Below are positions 52,873-61,370 of a stretch of 64,000 nucleotides of DNA, in pieces (positions within the stretch are counted from its first letter, which is position 1; each line of letters begins with the position of its first letter). Source of the stretch: Acidobacteriota bacterium (GTDB lineage: Bacteria; Acidobacteriota; Terriglobia; UBA7540); assembly GCA_004298155.1 (NCBI GenBank), contig SCRD01000012.1, positions 124,001-188,000 on the forward strand, written 5' to 3'. A program made the position numbers and the translations under genes. Below the pieces are notes generated by a model. That model worked only from the letters and a program-made list of their open reading frames with translations. It was not told where the DNA came from and ran no database searches.

Positions 52873-53805
52873 ATGCCAGGGATGATGCGAGGGGCTCTGC
52901 TGTGGGCTTCTCGGAACAACTGGTTGCGCGAACGTGCAACGCGGTACAAGTTTGTCCGCGGCGGCGTGACGCGGTTCATGCCGGGTGAAGAACTTCGAGA
53001 TGCGCTGGCCGCCGCGCGCGCTCTGGAAAATCAGGGCCTCGGCACGGTACTGACGCATCTGGGCGAAAACGTCTCGACCGCCGCAGAGGCTGAAGCGGTG
53101 ACCCGGCATTACCTTGAAGCTATCGCGCAAGCTCGCGCCGCCAGCCTCGGCTCTGAACTTTCAGTGAAGCTGACGCACCTGGGGCTCGACCTCAGCCACG
53201 AACTCTGCCAGGCTAATGTTCAGAAGTTGATTCAGGCAGCAGGAGGCGTCTCCATCGTCTGGATTGACATGGAATCAAGCGCGAATGTGGATGCGACCCT
53301 CGATGTCTACCGAAATCTTCGCCGCGCATATTCGAACGTCGGCGTCTGCCTGCAGTCTTATCTCTACCGGACAGCCGATGACCTGGCTTCGCTGCTGCCA
53401 ATGGGCCCTGCAATCCGGCTGGTGAAAGGGGCCTACCTCGAACCGGCCAAAGTGGCCTTCCCTCGAAAAGAGGAAGTGGACGAAAATTATTTCACCCTGG
53501 CTGCCCGACTCTTGAATAAGCAAGCTTGCAGCGCCGGCGTTCGCACCGTAATCGCCACGCACGATCTCAACCTGATCCATCGTGTGGAAGCGCTGGCGCA
53601 CGATGAAGGCCTGACCGCGGCGGATTTTCAGTTTGTGATGTTATACGGCATTCAGCGGGCGGAGCAGCTCCGACTGGCGCGGGACGGATGGCGGTCCGGA
53701 GTTCTCATCTCGTATGGGGCGTTCTGGTTTCCTTGGTACATGCGGCGGTTGGCTGAGCGGCCCGCGAACGTCGGCTTTGTCATCAGAAATCTGCTGAGAG
53801 AGTAG
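52873..53805 (+). CDS. Proline dehydrogenase
   Basis: A 310-residue monofunctional PRODH of the short bacterial type, a FAD-dependent TIM-barrel that oxidises proline to pyrroline-5-carboxylate. Signature stretches are TVLTHLGENVS, VWIDMESSANVDATLDVY, VCLQSYLYRT, IRLVKGAYLEP, VIATHDLNL and the C-terminal LISYGAFWFPWYMRRLAERP. No P5C dehydrogenase is adjacent; the aldehyde dehydrogenase at 13777 does not look like that family. It lies 93 bp after osmC and 37 bp before pdxT. Confidence 0.9.
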   Translation: MPGMMRGALLWASRNNWLRERATRYKFVRGGVTRFMPGEELRDALAAARALENQGLGTVLTHLGENVSTAAEAEAVTRHYLEAIAQARAASLGSELSVKLTHLGLDLSHELCQANVQKLIQAAGGVSIVWIDMESSANVDATLDVYRNLRRAYSNVGVCLQSYLYRTADDLASLLPMGPAIRLVKGAYLEPAKVAFPRKEEVDENYFTLAARLLNKQACSAGVRTVIATHDLNLIHRVEALAHDEGLTAADFQFVMLYGIQRAEQLRLARDGWRSGVLISYGAFWFPWYMRRLAERPANVGFVIRNLLRE

Positions 53806-53842
53806 GGCCCCCTCTTCGGGCCGGGAGGCCGAGGCCAATACT

Positions 53843-54433
53843 ATGGGAAGCAAGGAATGGAAAACAATTGGCATTCTTGCCGTCCAGGGCGATTTTGCCA
53901 TGCACGCCAAAATGCTGGACCGGATCGGCGCAACCTGGAAACTGGTGAAGCACGCGGAAGACTTTGCTAACATCGATGCTCTTATCCTGCCTGGCGGCGA
54001 GACGACCACCATGCTGAAGTTTCTGGCCGAGCGAAAAATTGACGATGCCATCCAGCGTTTTGCAAAAGAGAACAAACCGATTTTCGGGACCTGTGCCGGA
54101 GCGATCCTGATGGCGAAAGAGGTAACGAGCCCTGAACAGGAGCGGCTGGGGCTGATCGACATTTCCATTGAGCGTAACGCCTACGGACGCCAGGTGGACA
54201 GTTCCATCCAGCAGGGCGAGTGCCCTGAAATCTCAGACCACCCAGTCGAGATGGTTTTTATCCGCGCCCCCATCATCCGTCGAGTCGGCCAGGGCGTTAA
54301 AGTCTTGGGCCGCGCAGGAGATTTGCCCGTGCTGGTGGAGCAAGACAATCTGCTGGCGGCCACTTTCCATCCGGAGTTAACGGCCGACGAAACCATCCAC
54401 TGCTTTTTCCTCAAAAAGATTATCCAGAGCTGA
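53843..54433 (+). CDS. pdxT: Pyridoxal 5'-phosphate synthase glutaminase subunit PdxT
   Basis: A 196-residue class I glutamine amidotransferase of the PdxT/SNO family. IGILAVQGDFAMHAKML at the start, LILPGGETTTMLKFL, the catalytic Cys in FGTCAGAILMA, the RNAYGRQVDSS segment and the His/Glu pair in AATFHPELT are all present. It supplies ammonia to PdxS. It is separated from pdxS by three genes instead of being adjacent. GGGAGG lies about 17 bases before the ATG. Confidence 0.96.
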   Translation: MGSKEWKTIGILAVQGDFAMHAKMLDRIGATWKLVKHAEDFANIDALILPGGETTTMLKFLAERKIDDAIQRFAKENKPIFGTCAGAILMAKEVTSPEQERLGLIDISIERNAYGRQVDSSIQQGECPEISDHPVEMVFIRAPIIRRVGQGVKVLGRAGDLPVLVEQDNLLAATFHPELTADETIHCFFLKKIIQS

Positions 54434-54501
54434 AGATCCGGGTGGAAGCTGCCCACTTCAAGAGACAATTGTGATACGATTTGGGCCTTCTGGAGACAAC
54501 C

Positions 54502-56397
54502 ATGCGACCTATCTATACCTGCTGCCAGGCACTGCTGCTGGCAATGCTTTTGGCCTGCGCCATCCTCGTAACGAGCGATCCTGCGCTGCGCGGCCAGTCG
54601 GGTATGGACGGGCCGAAATCTTATGCGGTTCTCAAGAACGTGATGATTTCCATGCGTGATGGGGTCCGGCTCGCCACCGACATCTATTTCCCCACCAGGA
54701 ATGCTGCGCGGATCGAAGGAAAGCTGCCAGCCATCCTTGAGCGGACGCCTTACGATAAAGACCATTCCGCGAGTCTCGCTGCATTTTATGCATGCCACGG
54801 TTACGTGTACGTTTCCCAGGATACGCGCGGACGGTATCATTCCGAAGGTGTCTGGCACATGATGACTGACGATTTGAACGACGGATACGACACTGCCGGG
54901 TGGCTTGTGGCGCAGCCCTGGAGCGACGGAAAGTTCGCTATGATCGGGACCTCATACGTAGGTGGTACGCAGCACGCCATGGCGGAAACCGATCCACCGG
55001 GCCTTGCCGCAACCATCCCTGCCGACGCCGTGGCTAACGCCGGCTATTTTGGAATCCGGAACGGCGGCGCCTTGGAGCTGCGGTTCGTGAACTGGATATT
55101 CTTCACCGCGCCCCTGGGCAGCCGGGAAGCGCGTGACGCGGGGACCCGTGCCGTGCTGGAAGAAGCGCATCAGCACGTTCGCGAATACCTCATGGACCTT
55201 CCCATTCGCAGAGGCACAACTCCCTTCAAGCTGGCACCAGAATACGAAGACTGGCTGATATTTGAGCTGAGCCATGGGCCGGAGGATTCCCTCTGGAAGC
55301 AGCCCGGCCTTGACGTAGTGGACAATATGGTGCGGTACAAAGATATTCCCACGTATCTGATTGGCGGGTGGTTTGATTCGTGGGACCTGCAGACCACCAT
55401 GACCCACATGGCTCTCTCCAAGGCAAAAAAAGGCCCGATTAAAATGATTATGGGGCCGTGGATCCACGGCATGCATGAACACCGCTCGAACGGACAGGTA
55501 GACTTTGGGCCAATCGCTGCTATCGACCAGGAAGCTTTTAGCCTGCGCTGGTACGATCATTGGCTTAAAGGAATTGACAATGGCGTTGAGACCGATGCGC
55601 CGGTGAAGATTTTTGTCATGGGCGGTGGCAGTGAAGCGAAGCTGCCCGACGGTACCCACGAACACGGCGGATACTGGCGCGACGAGCACGAGTGGCCGCT
55701 CGCAAGGACACGATGGACCTCCTTTTATCTCCATCGAGACGGCGGGCTATCCAGTGAGCAACCTTCCGAGTCCGACGCCAAAATCACGTATAAATTCGAT
55801 CCTGCAAATCCGGTGCCGACCATCGGCGGCAATATCTCGTCGGGCGACGGCATCATGTTGCAAGGTGCATGGGACCAGAGATGCTCTAACGTGGTCTGGA
55901 ACTGCAAAGATGCGCTTCCACTTTCCACCCGGCAAGACGTGGTGGCCTTTATGACGCCGCCGCTGACAAACGACATGGAAGTCACCGGCCCCATCGACGT
56001 CAAGCTCTGGGCATCGTCAGCCGCGGTGGACACGGACTTCACTGCCAAGCTGATCGATGTGCACCCGCCGAACAATGATTTCCCCGCCGGTATCGATATG
56101 AATCTGGAAGACGGCATCATCCGGACGCGATACCGCAATTCGCTTCAGAAGCCAGAGCTAATGAAGCCAGGGCAGATTTATGAATTCACCATACATCTTT
56201 ATCCCACCTCAAACGTCTTCAAGGCCGGCCATCGCATCCGGCTAGATATTTCAAGCAGCAATTTTCCACGATTCGACATAAATCCGAACACCGGCGCGGC
56301 TCTTGGCGACGAACGGGGCGCGGTGGCAACTATGAATACCATCTATATGGATAACGATCACCCTTCGCGCGTGGTCTTGCCCGTGATACCCAGATGA
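54502..56397 (+). CDS. CocE/NonD family alpha/beta-hydrolase, exported
   Basis: A 631-residue protein of the X-Pro dipeptidyl-peptidase S15/CocE group. A signal peptide (MRPIYTCCQALLLAMLLACAILV) leads into the catalytic domain with MRDGVRLATDIYFP, VYVSQDTRGRYHSEG and the nucleophile Ser in FAMIGTSYVGGTQ (about residue 152); the later MGPWIHGMHEHRS supplies the His. The C-terminal jelly-roll (VTGPIDVKLWASSAAVDTDFTAK) is typical. Substrates are acyl esters or X-Pro peptides; not decided. GGAGA precedes the ATG. Confidence 0.9.
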   Translation: MRPIYTCCQALLLAMLLACAILVTSDPALRGQSGMDGPKSYAVLKNVMISMRDGVRLATDIYFPTRNAARIEGKLPAILERTPYDKDHSASLAAFYACHGYVYVSQDTRGRYHSEGVWHMMTDDLNDGYDTAGWLVAQPWSDGKFAMIGTSYVGGTQHAMAETDPPGLAATIPADAVANAGYFGIRNGGALELRFVNWIFFTAPLGSREARDAGTRAVLEEAHQHVREYLMDLPIRRGTTPFKLAPEYEDWLIFELSHGPEDSLWKQPGLDVVDNMVRYKDIPTYLIGGWFDSWDLQTTMTHMALSKAKKGPIKMIMGPWIHGMHEHRSNGQVDFGPIAAIDQEAFSLRWYDHWLKGIDNGVETDAPVKIFVMGGGSEAKLPDGTHEHGGYWRDEHEWPLARTRWTSFYLHRDGGLSSEQPSESDAKITYKFDPANPVPTIGGNISSGDGIMLQGAWDQRCSNVVWNCKDALPLSTRQDVVAFMTPPLTNDMEVTGPIDVKLWASSAAVDTDFTAKLIDVHPPNNDFPAGIDMNLEDGIIRTRYRNSLQKPELMKPGQIYEFTIHLYPTSNVFKAGHRIRLDISSSNFPRFDINPNTGAALGDERGAVATMNTIYMDNDHPSRVVLPVIPR

Positions 56398-56500
56398 GCC
56401 GTCTGCAAACGCTGGCGACGGCGGCGTATAAGCGACCCAACTCTCCTGCTGAGCGTGCGCTTCATTTGCGCAGGAGATTGGCAAAGACCGCGAGTCCCGA

Positions 56501-57364
56501 ATGACCCACGCTGACCATACTCTGGCGTGCCGCATCGAAGCCGGTGAGGCTGCGGGCGCGCAAGCCTGGGCGGAGGGTTATCAGCGGCTGTTCCCAGGTG
56601 ACGGCGTCACGTGGCTGGAAGTCGCGGGCGGATGCGCTGTCTTTGCAGGCCCCGCTTCGCCTGTTACGCAGGTCCAGGGAGCGGGAATGCACGGTCCAGT
56701 GGGTAGTGAGGAGCTCGACAGAATCGAAGACTTTTTCTTCTCGCGCAATAGCCGTGTGCAGGTGGTCGTCTGTCCACTGTCACACCCATCGTTGCTTGAA
56801 GAATTGGCGAAGCGCGGATACACCGTGGCCGAAATGGAGAACGTACTGGCGCTGCCGCTCGTTGCGAAATCGATCACGCCACTCCCTACCTGTGAAGTCG
56901 ATGTCCGGCCTGTCCAGCCAGGCGAGGCCCGTGAGTGGGCGCAAGCCGTGGCACGCGGATTTACCGAGCAGCCCGAGTTTATCCCTGCAGGCAGTGATTT
57001 GAAATTGGATAAGACTTTCATTCGCTTGCTTATGGCGGGAGAAGCTGCGAAAGGATATTCTAGTTTTGCGGCTTGCCTTGGCGGAAGCGTGATCGGTGGC
57101 GGGAGCCTGTTTATCCACGAAGGCGTGGCGTTGTTGAACGGCGCCAGCACGCTTGCCGCTTTCCGCCGGCGTGGCGCGCATTCGGCCCTCCATTTTGCGC
57201 GACTCACCCACGCATTGGACGCCGGCTGCAACCTGGCGCGTGTTGTAACGCAGCCGGGTTCAATTTCCCAACGCAATGCCGAGCGGTGCGGATTTCGCGT
57301 GGTTTACACCCGTGAGGCGCTGGTGCGGAAGCCGAATGGCAGGGACATGAGGACGGAAACTTGA
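56501..57364 (+). CDS. GNAT family N-acetyltransferase
   Basis: A 287-residue protein with the GNAT acetyl-CoA fold in its second half: VIGGGSLFIHEGVALLNGAS, FRRRGAHSALHFARLTHAL (the R/Q-x-x-G-x-G/A loop) and NAERCGFRVVYTRE. The first half forms a related but less conserved domain, as in double-GNAT proteins. The acceptor is unknown. No strong ribosome-binding site immediately precedes the ATG. Confidence 0.83.
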   Translation: MTHADHTLACRIEAGEAAGAQAWAEGYQRLFPGDGVTWLEVAGGCAVFAGPASPVTQVQGAGMHGPVGSEELDRIEDFFFSRNSRVQVVVCPLSHPSLLEELAKRGYTVAEMENVLALPLVAKSITPLPTCEVDVRPVQPGEAREWAQAVARGFTEQPEFIPAGSDLKLDKTFIRLLMAGEAAKGYSSFAACLGGSVIGGGSLFIHEGVALLNGASTLAAFRRRGAHSALHFARLTHALDAGCNLARVVTQPGSISQRNAERCGFRVVYTREALVRKPNGRDMRTET

Positions 57365-57423
57365 GTTAACAGCATGGTTCCCGCTAATATTCTGATTGGC
57401 CCTATTTTACACTGGAGGAAAGC

Positions 57424-57870
57424 GTGAAAGTAAAAGTAGATCATCACGATGCGGAATTGATGCTGCGGCTTTACGACATGCGCCGCGAAGAAAAGCTGCG
57501 CCGGGCGCGGGAGTGGTTCATTGGACAGTTCCAGCTTAAATCCGCCGACGAATATCAGAAGAAGTACCCGCCAGGCTCCGAGGAAAACACCTTTACCCGC
57601 ATGGTCGTGACCTATTGGGAGATGGTGGGATCGATTGTCAATAGCGGCCTGATTGAACAGGATTTCTTTTTTCAGAATACAGGCGAATTCTTTATTATCT
57701 GGGAAAAGATCAAGCCTCTGGTACCCGGCATTCGTGAAAGTTTTAAGAACCCGCTCCTCTGGAAAAACCTGGAGAAGTTGTCGGAGAACTACGAGGAGTG
57801 GATGAACAAGCGCGCTCCAGGGGCCATTGGCGCCACCAGGGAACGTCTCGCGGCTGCCGAAAAGAAATAA
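57424..57870 (+). CDS. DUF4760-like small protein
   Basis: A 148-residue soluble, helical, charged protein. TRMVVTYWEMVGSIVNSGLIEQDFFFQNTGEFFIIWEKIKP is its most conserved-looking part and resembles DUF4760-type domains; function unknown. It starts with GTG, supported by GGAGGA seven bases upstream. It follows the GNAT gene by 59 bp. Confidence 0.7.
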   Translation: MKVKVDHHDAELMLRLYDMRREEKLRRAREWFIGQFQLKSADEYQKKYPPGSEENTFTRMVVTYWEMVGSIVNSGLIEQDFFFQNTGEFFIIWEKIKPLVPGIRESFKNPLLWKNLEKLSENYEEWMNKRAPGAIGATRERLAAAEKK

Positions 57871-58062
57871 GCCCCAATTCCCTGCTATGGCCGTGCCAGA
57901 ATCAAGCTGCGTTAGAAGACGTTCGCGGCTTGCAGAACAGACCTCCCGGATAGGCTTGCCGATGAGCCAGTGCCTGTCAGCAAGCTTTCGATTCCATATA
58001 GCCTATTGATTCCTCGCTTTTTGCATCTCTCCCGCCTCCACGCTCCGGCAAACGAAGGGAGG

Positions 58063-58068
58063 TATAAT
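58063..58068 (+). promoter_or_regulatory. Candidate -10 box for amrS
   Basis: TATAAT, 48-53 bases before the TTG start of the radical SAM gene at 58116; preceded by an AGGGAGG stretch and no good -35. Confidence 0.35.
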
Positions 58069-58115
58069 GTTACTAGAAGAGGATTGCAATAGCTTGGATT
58101 GAAGGCTGGCAGGCA

Positions 58116-59246
58116 TTGAAATCACTAAGTGACATCCTGCAGGGATCCGTTCAAGAAGGTGATCTGTTCGAAAGGATGGACAGCGGGTTCGTGCGGTGTG
58201 TCGCCTGCGGCCATCGCTGCCCCATCCCCGACGGTCACGTGGGCGTCTGCAAAGTGCGCTTCAACCGCGGTGGAAAGCTGTACGTTCCCTGGGGCTATGT
58301 CGGCGGAGTTCAGTGCGATCCCATCGAGAAGAAACCGTTTTTCCACGCCTATCCTGGTGCTTTGGCTTACAGCTTTGGCATGTTAGGATGCGACCTTCAT
58401 TGCGCTTACTGTCAGAATTGGGTAACTTCACAGGCCCTTCGCGATCCTCGGGCCGTTTCCTCACCTGTTCGCGGAACCCCCGAATTGTTGATGCAGGACG
58501 CGATCGTCCAGGGCGCCAAAGTCGTGGTGAGCACTTACAATGAGCCTTTGATCACCAGCGAGTGGGCCGTGGCCATCTTCAAAGAAGCCCGCGCGGCAGG
58601 ATTGAAGACCGGGTATGTTTCAAACGGTAACGGAACCCCGGAGGTGCTGGAATACCTCCGCCCCTGGATTGACCTCTTTAAGATCGACCTGAAGAGTTTC
58701 GATGACCCCCACTACCGGCAGCTCGGCGGGCGACTGCAGCCCATTCTGGATACGATCCGCCGGACGCACGAACTGGGCTTCTGGGTCGAGATCGTTACGC
58801 TGCTGATCAAGGGATTTAACGATTCCGACGACGAGCTCAGGCGGCTGGCAGAATATCTTGTCGGCGTCTCGCCCGACATCCCGTGGCACGTTACCGCATT
58901 TCATAAGGATTACAAGATGACGGATCCCGCCGACACCACGCCGGAAATGCTGCGACGGGCCGTGGCCATTGGTCGCGCCGCCGGGCTGCACTATGTGTAT
59001 GCGGGCAATATGCCGGGCCGGGTGGGCGACCTTGAGAATACGCATTGCCCACGCTGCGGGACGATGCTTATCGAGCGCTATGGCTACCGCATTTCAGAGT
59101 ATCTGATTACCCCTGAGGGCCGCTGCCCGTCGTGCAAAACATCCATCCCAGGCCGGTGGGCTGATCGGTTTGAAGGCCAGCTTTCCAGTTCGCCTTATTT
59201 GCCCTCCCTCCGCCAAGCCAGCACGCGACTAACCGCACGCAATTGA
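58116..59246 (+). CDS. amrS: AmmeMemoRadiSam system radical SAM enzyme
   Basis: A 376-residue protein of the AmrS family (PflA-like radical SAM). An N-terminal cysteine set (VRCVACGHRCPIPDGHVGVC) precedes the radical SAM motif C-DLH-C-AY-C in GMLGCDLHCAYCQNW (about residues 91-105). The C-terminal CPRCG...CPSC pair forms a zinc-ribbon-like element. The enzyme occurs with Memo and AMMECR1 domains in a conserved but biochemically unresolved system; those partners are not in this window. It starts with TTG at 58116; no in-frame ATG fits as well. Confidence 0.9.
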   Translation: MKSLSDILQGSVQEGDLFERMDSGFVRCVACGHRCPIPDGHVGVCKVRFNRGGKLYVPWGYVGGVQCDPIEKKPFFHAYPGALAYSFGMLGCDLHCAYCQNWVTSQALRDPRAVSSPVRGTPELLMQDAIVQGAKVVVSTYNEPLITSEWAVAIFKEARAAGLKTGYVSNGNGTPEVLEYLRPWIDLFKIDLKSFDDPHYRQLGGRLQPILDTIRRTHELGFWVEIVTLLIKGFNDSDDELRRLAEYLVGVSPDIPWHVTAFHKDYKMTDPADTTPEMLRRAVAIGRAAGLHYVYAGNMPGRVGDLENTHCPRCGTMLIERYGYRISEYLITPEGRCPSCKTSIPGRWADRFEGQLSSSPYLPSLRQASTRLTARN

Positions 59247-59277
59247 TCTCCCGCATGCTCCGGAACGATCCAGCGGG

Positions 59278-59964
59278 CTAATGAACGTGAAACAGGAAGT
59301 ATCCGGGGCCGACCCGCATGCCATGAATGAACCACGGAGGTGAGAGCGCCCCAATCGCTAATCCGGCTACAGCCTGCACAAACGCCAGCGGCCAGATGTT
59401 GCGATGCCGGTAGAAGATTTCCGCAAAGACGATCCCGCCTGCGAAGGTTGCCGCCATCAGAACAGGGTTGGGAATGTGTGCACCGGCAAAGAGAAGTCCG
59501 ACGACAAACGAGCGCAAACGCGGAGTCTGGACCACCCTCATCAACCGCCGGTGAAAATAAGACTGCGTAAGGAATTGCTGAAAAGAGCACCATACGAAAT
59601 ACCCGGCAAACATCAGCAAGGAACGCGGAGACGCAAGCTTTCCTATGCTCTCATGAACCCACAGGCTATAAAAAACTGACGCTGTGATGACGATGGCCAG
59701 AATGGGGAGGCTGGCCCGCGCGCATGCCCGAAAATCCTGCCCCGTCAACCCCATTTCTTCCAGCGTGTCGTGATAGGCCCACTGGCTCAAGAGGACGGCA
59801 GCCAGCATCGCAGCCCAAAAGAACGGGTAGGCAACCTGCCATTGCCAGATGTAGAGCAGAATGGCCGCGTAAACAGCCAGAATTTCGGCGACTGTGATTA
59901 TGGGATTGACAGCGCGAACAGCCCGCGATGGCGGGCCACCAACCTCTGACTCTATTCGTCCCAT
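59278..59964 (-). CDS. CPBP-like membrane protein with altered catalytic motifs
   Basis: A 228-residue protein with about six transmembrane helices. Its layout matches the CPBP (Abi/CAAX protease-like) family, but motif 1, normally EExxxR, reads QQFLTQ in FQQFLTQSYFHRRL, and the last motif lacks the usual His/Asn (LAFVQAVAGLAIG). The FxxxH motif (LLFAGAHIP) remains. It is probably not an active protease and may act in binding or assembly. GGGAGCGG precedes the ATG at 59964. It is third in a minus-strand membrane group. Confidence 0.78.
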   Translation of the reverse strand: MGRIESEVGGPPSRAVRAVNPIITVAEILAVYAAILLYIWQWQVAYPFFWAAMLAAVLLSQWAYHDTLEEMGLTGQDFRACARASLPILAIVITASVFYSLWVHESIGKLASPRSLLMFAGYFVWCSFQQFLTQSYFHRRLMRVVQTPRLRSFVVGLLFAGAHIPNPVLMAATFAGGIVFAEIFYRHRNIWPLAFVQAVAGLAIGALSPPWFIHGMRVGPGYFLFHVH

Positions 59965-60023
59965 TGCCGCTCCCGCTCTTATTCTATGGCACGCTGCAAG
60001 GTTGCAGACATGGTGGGAGGCGG

Positions 60024-60335
60024 TTACCCGCCGGCAAGCAGTTTCCTCACCAACGCCGCCGCATCTTCGCTCGACATCGGCAATGGCGCAAAGAGCTCCT
60101 CCCATTCGACATCAGGAAATCCCATGCGCGTGAGCTTTGCCGGAAGTAAGTACCGAAGGAGTTCCGGATCATCAGAAGGGATAGAAGCGATAGCGCTGAA
60201 GATTGCCCGGTGAAAAATGTTCTTCCAGGAGTAACCACACAGGGACGCAAACAGGCCGGCGCGGTCGGCGCCTCGTGAATTTCCGGCACAAAGCAGGCAC
60301 AGCACAAGTTTTTCGAGATCAAGGTCGGTCCCCAT
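60024..60335 (-). CDS. Small hypothetical protein
   Basis: A 103-residue ORF, mostly helical, with two cysteine pairs (LCLLCAGN) and the conserved-looking RYLLPAKLTRMGFPDVEWEELF. No family known. It fits neatly between the upstream membrane gene (ends 60347) and the CPBP-like gene (starts 59964). Neither the ATG at 60335 nor an upstream GTG at 60419 has a strong ribosome-binding site. Confidence 0.5.
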   Translation of the reverse strand: MGTDLDLEKLVLCLLCAGNSRGADRAGLFASLCGYSWKNIFHRAIFSAIASIPSDDPELLRYLLPAKLTRMGFPDVEWEELFAPLPMSSEDAAALVRKLLAGG

Positions 60336-60346
60336 ACGTCTGTGGG

Positions 60347-61297
60347 TCAGGCGGCTGCCCGCTGGCCAGAGGTATCGGGCGACTTTGCCGGGCCGCGGGT
60401 GCTTGTAAAAAAAGACCACTCACTGGCCCAGGTGGCAACCCGAAACCAGTAGCGACCAAAAATCACCAATTGCTGCCCGATAAAAAGCAGGACGAGCACC
60501 AGCGGGACCCCGGAGGAAACACCGGTATTTTCACCCAGCACTGCATGAATCAAATGCCAGGGTGTAACCAGGCGATAGATCCCGAGCAACGCAACCCCGC
60601 AAAGCGACGGGATCGCGTAAACGACAATGGCCTTGGGCAGGCGGCCGATGGAGAATCCCAGTGCAGCCATGAAAGCCTCGACGAACCCAGAACCCTCGCC
60701 GTAGACGATCCTGATTTGCGCAAAATCAATCACCATATTCACGAACGCAAGCGACAAGAGGATTAGCAAACCAATGCCCAGATGGACAGCAAAGGCCGCG
60801 CGGTCATTCATCCAGAACAACGTCGCCTGGTCCACGTTCCCGCCCAGGCCCGCATTCACAAAACGGAACACCGCCCAGTAACAAATGAGCGCGATGACCA
60901 TCAGCCAGAGCATTCGCCACGCGTATCGGCCGCAGTCGCGGAAGAATGTTCCCAGGCTGAATCGCTCCTGCAATCGCTGGAAGCGGCCGAGCACTCCGCC
61001 GGCCAGGACGGCGTTCACCGGCAACGCAATCAAACCCACGACCATGATGACTTGCGCATATCTGTCGAGAGCCCCCCGGCTGTTGAGAGAAAAATCTGTA
61101 AGCCAGTCCACTGAAAATCCTGTCAGCAATTTTTGGCTCATCAGGCTGTGGGAAGTGAAGTTAAGGATTCCCTGATAAACCGGCAATCCTGCCCCGATGG
61201 CCAGCAAGACGTTGGCTCCAAACAGCACCCACACGGCGGATTGCGACCGCCGCACAAGCCTGAATCCCTGGCGGATGGCCGTGCGTCCGCTCACCAT
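60347..61297 (-). CDS. Hypothetical integral membrane protein
   Basis: A 316-residue protein with six to seven hydrophobic helices (SAVWVLFGANVLLAIGAGLP, VIMVVGLIALPVNAVLAGGVLG, MLWLMVIALICYWAVFRF, GIGLLILLSLAFVNMVIDFA, PLVLVLLFIGQQLVIF among them) and a polar C-terminal tail. VNMVIDFAQIRIVYGEGSG is the most conserved-looking loop. No function known. First gene of the minus-strand run ending with the CPBP-like gene. Confidence 0.7.
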   Translation of the reverse strand: MVSGRTAIRQGFRLVRRSQSAVWVLFGANVLLAIGAGLPVYQGILNFTSHSLMSQKLLTGFSVDWLTDFSLNSRGALDRYAQVIMVVGLIALPVNAVLAGGVLGRFQRLQERFSLGTFFRDCGRYAWRMLWLMVIALICYWAVFRFVNAGLGGNVDQATLFWMNDRAAFAVHLGIGLLILLSLAFVNMVIDFAQIRIVYGEGSGFVEAFMAALGFSIGRLPKAIVVYAIPSLCGVALLGIYRLVTPWHLIHAVLGENTGVSSGVPLVLVLLFIGQQLVIFGRYWFRVATWASEWSFFTSTRGPAKSPDTSGQRAAA

Positions 61298-61370
61298 GTC
61301 AACTCCGTTTCCCAGCCCGGTTTCAAATCACACCTCGCGGCAGTGCATAACTTCATATTTATCCCGATTG

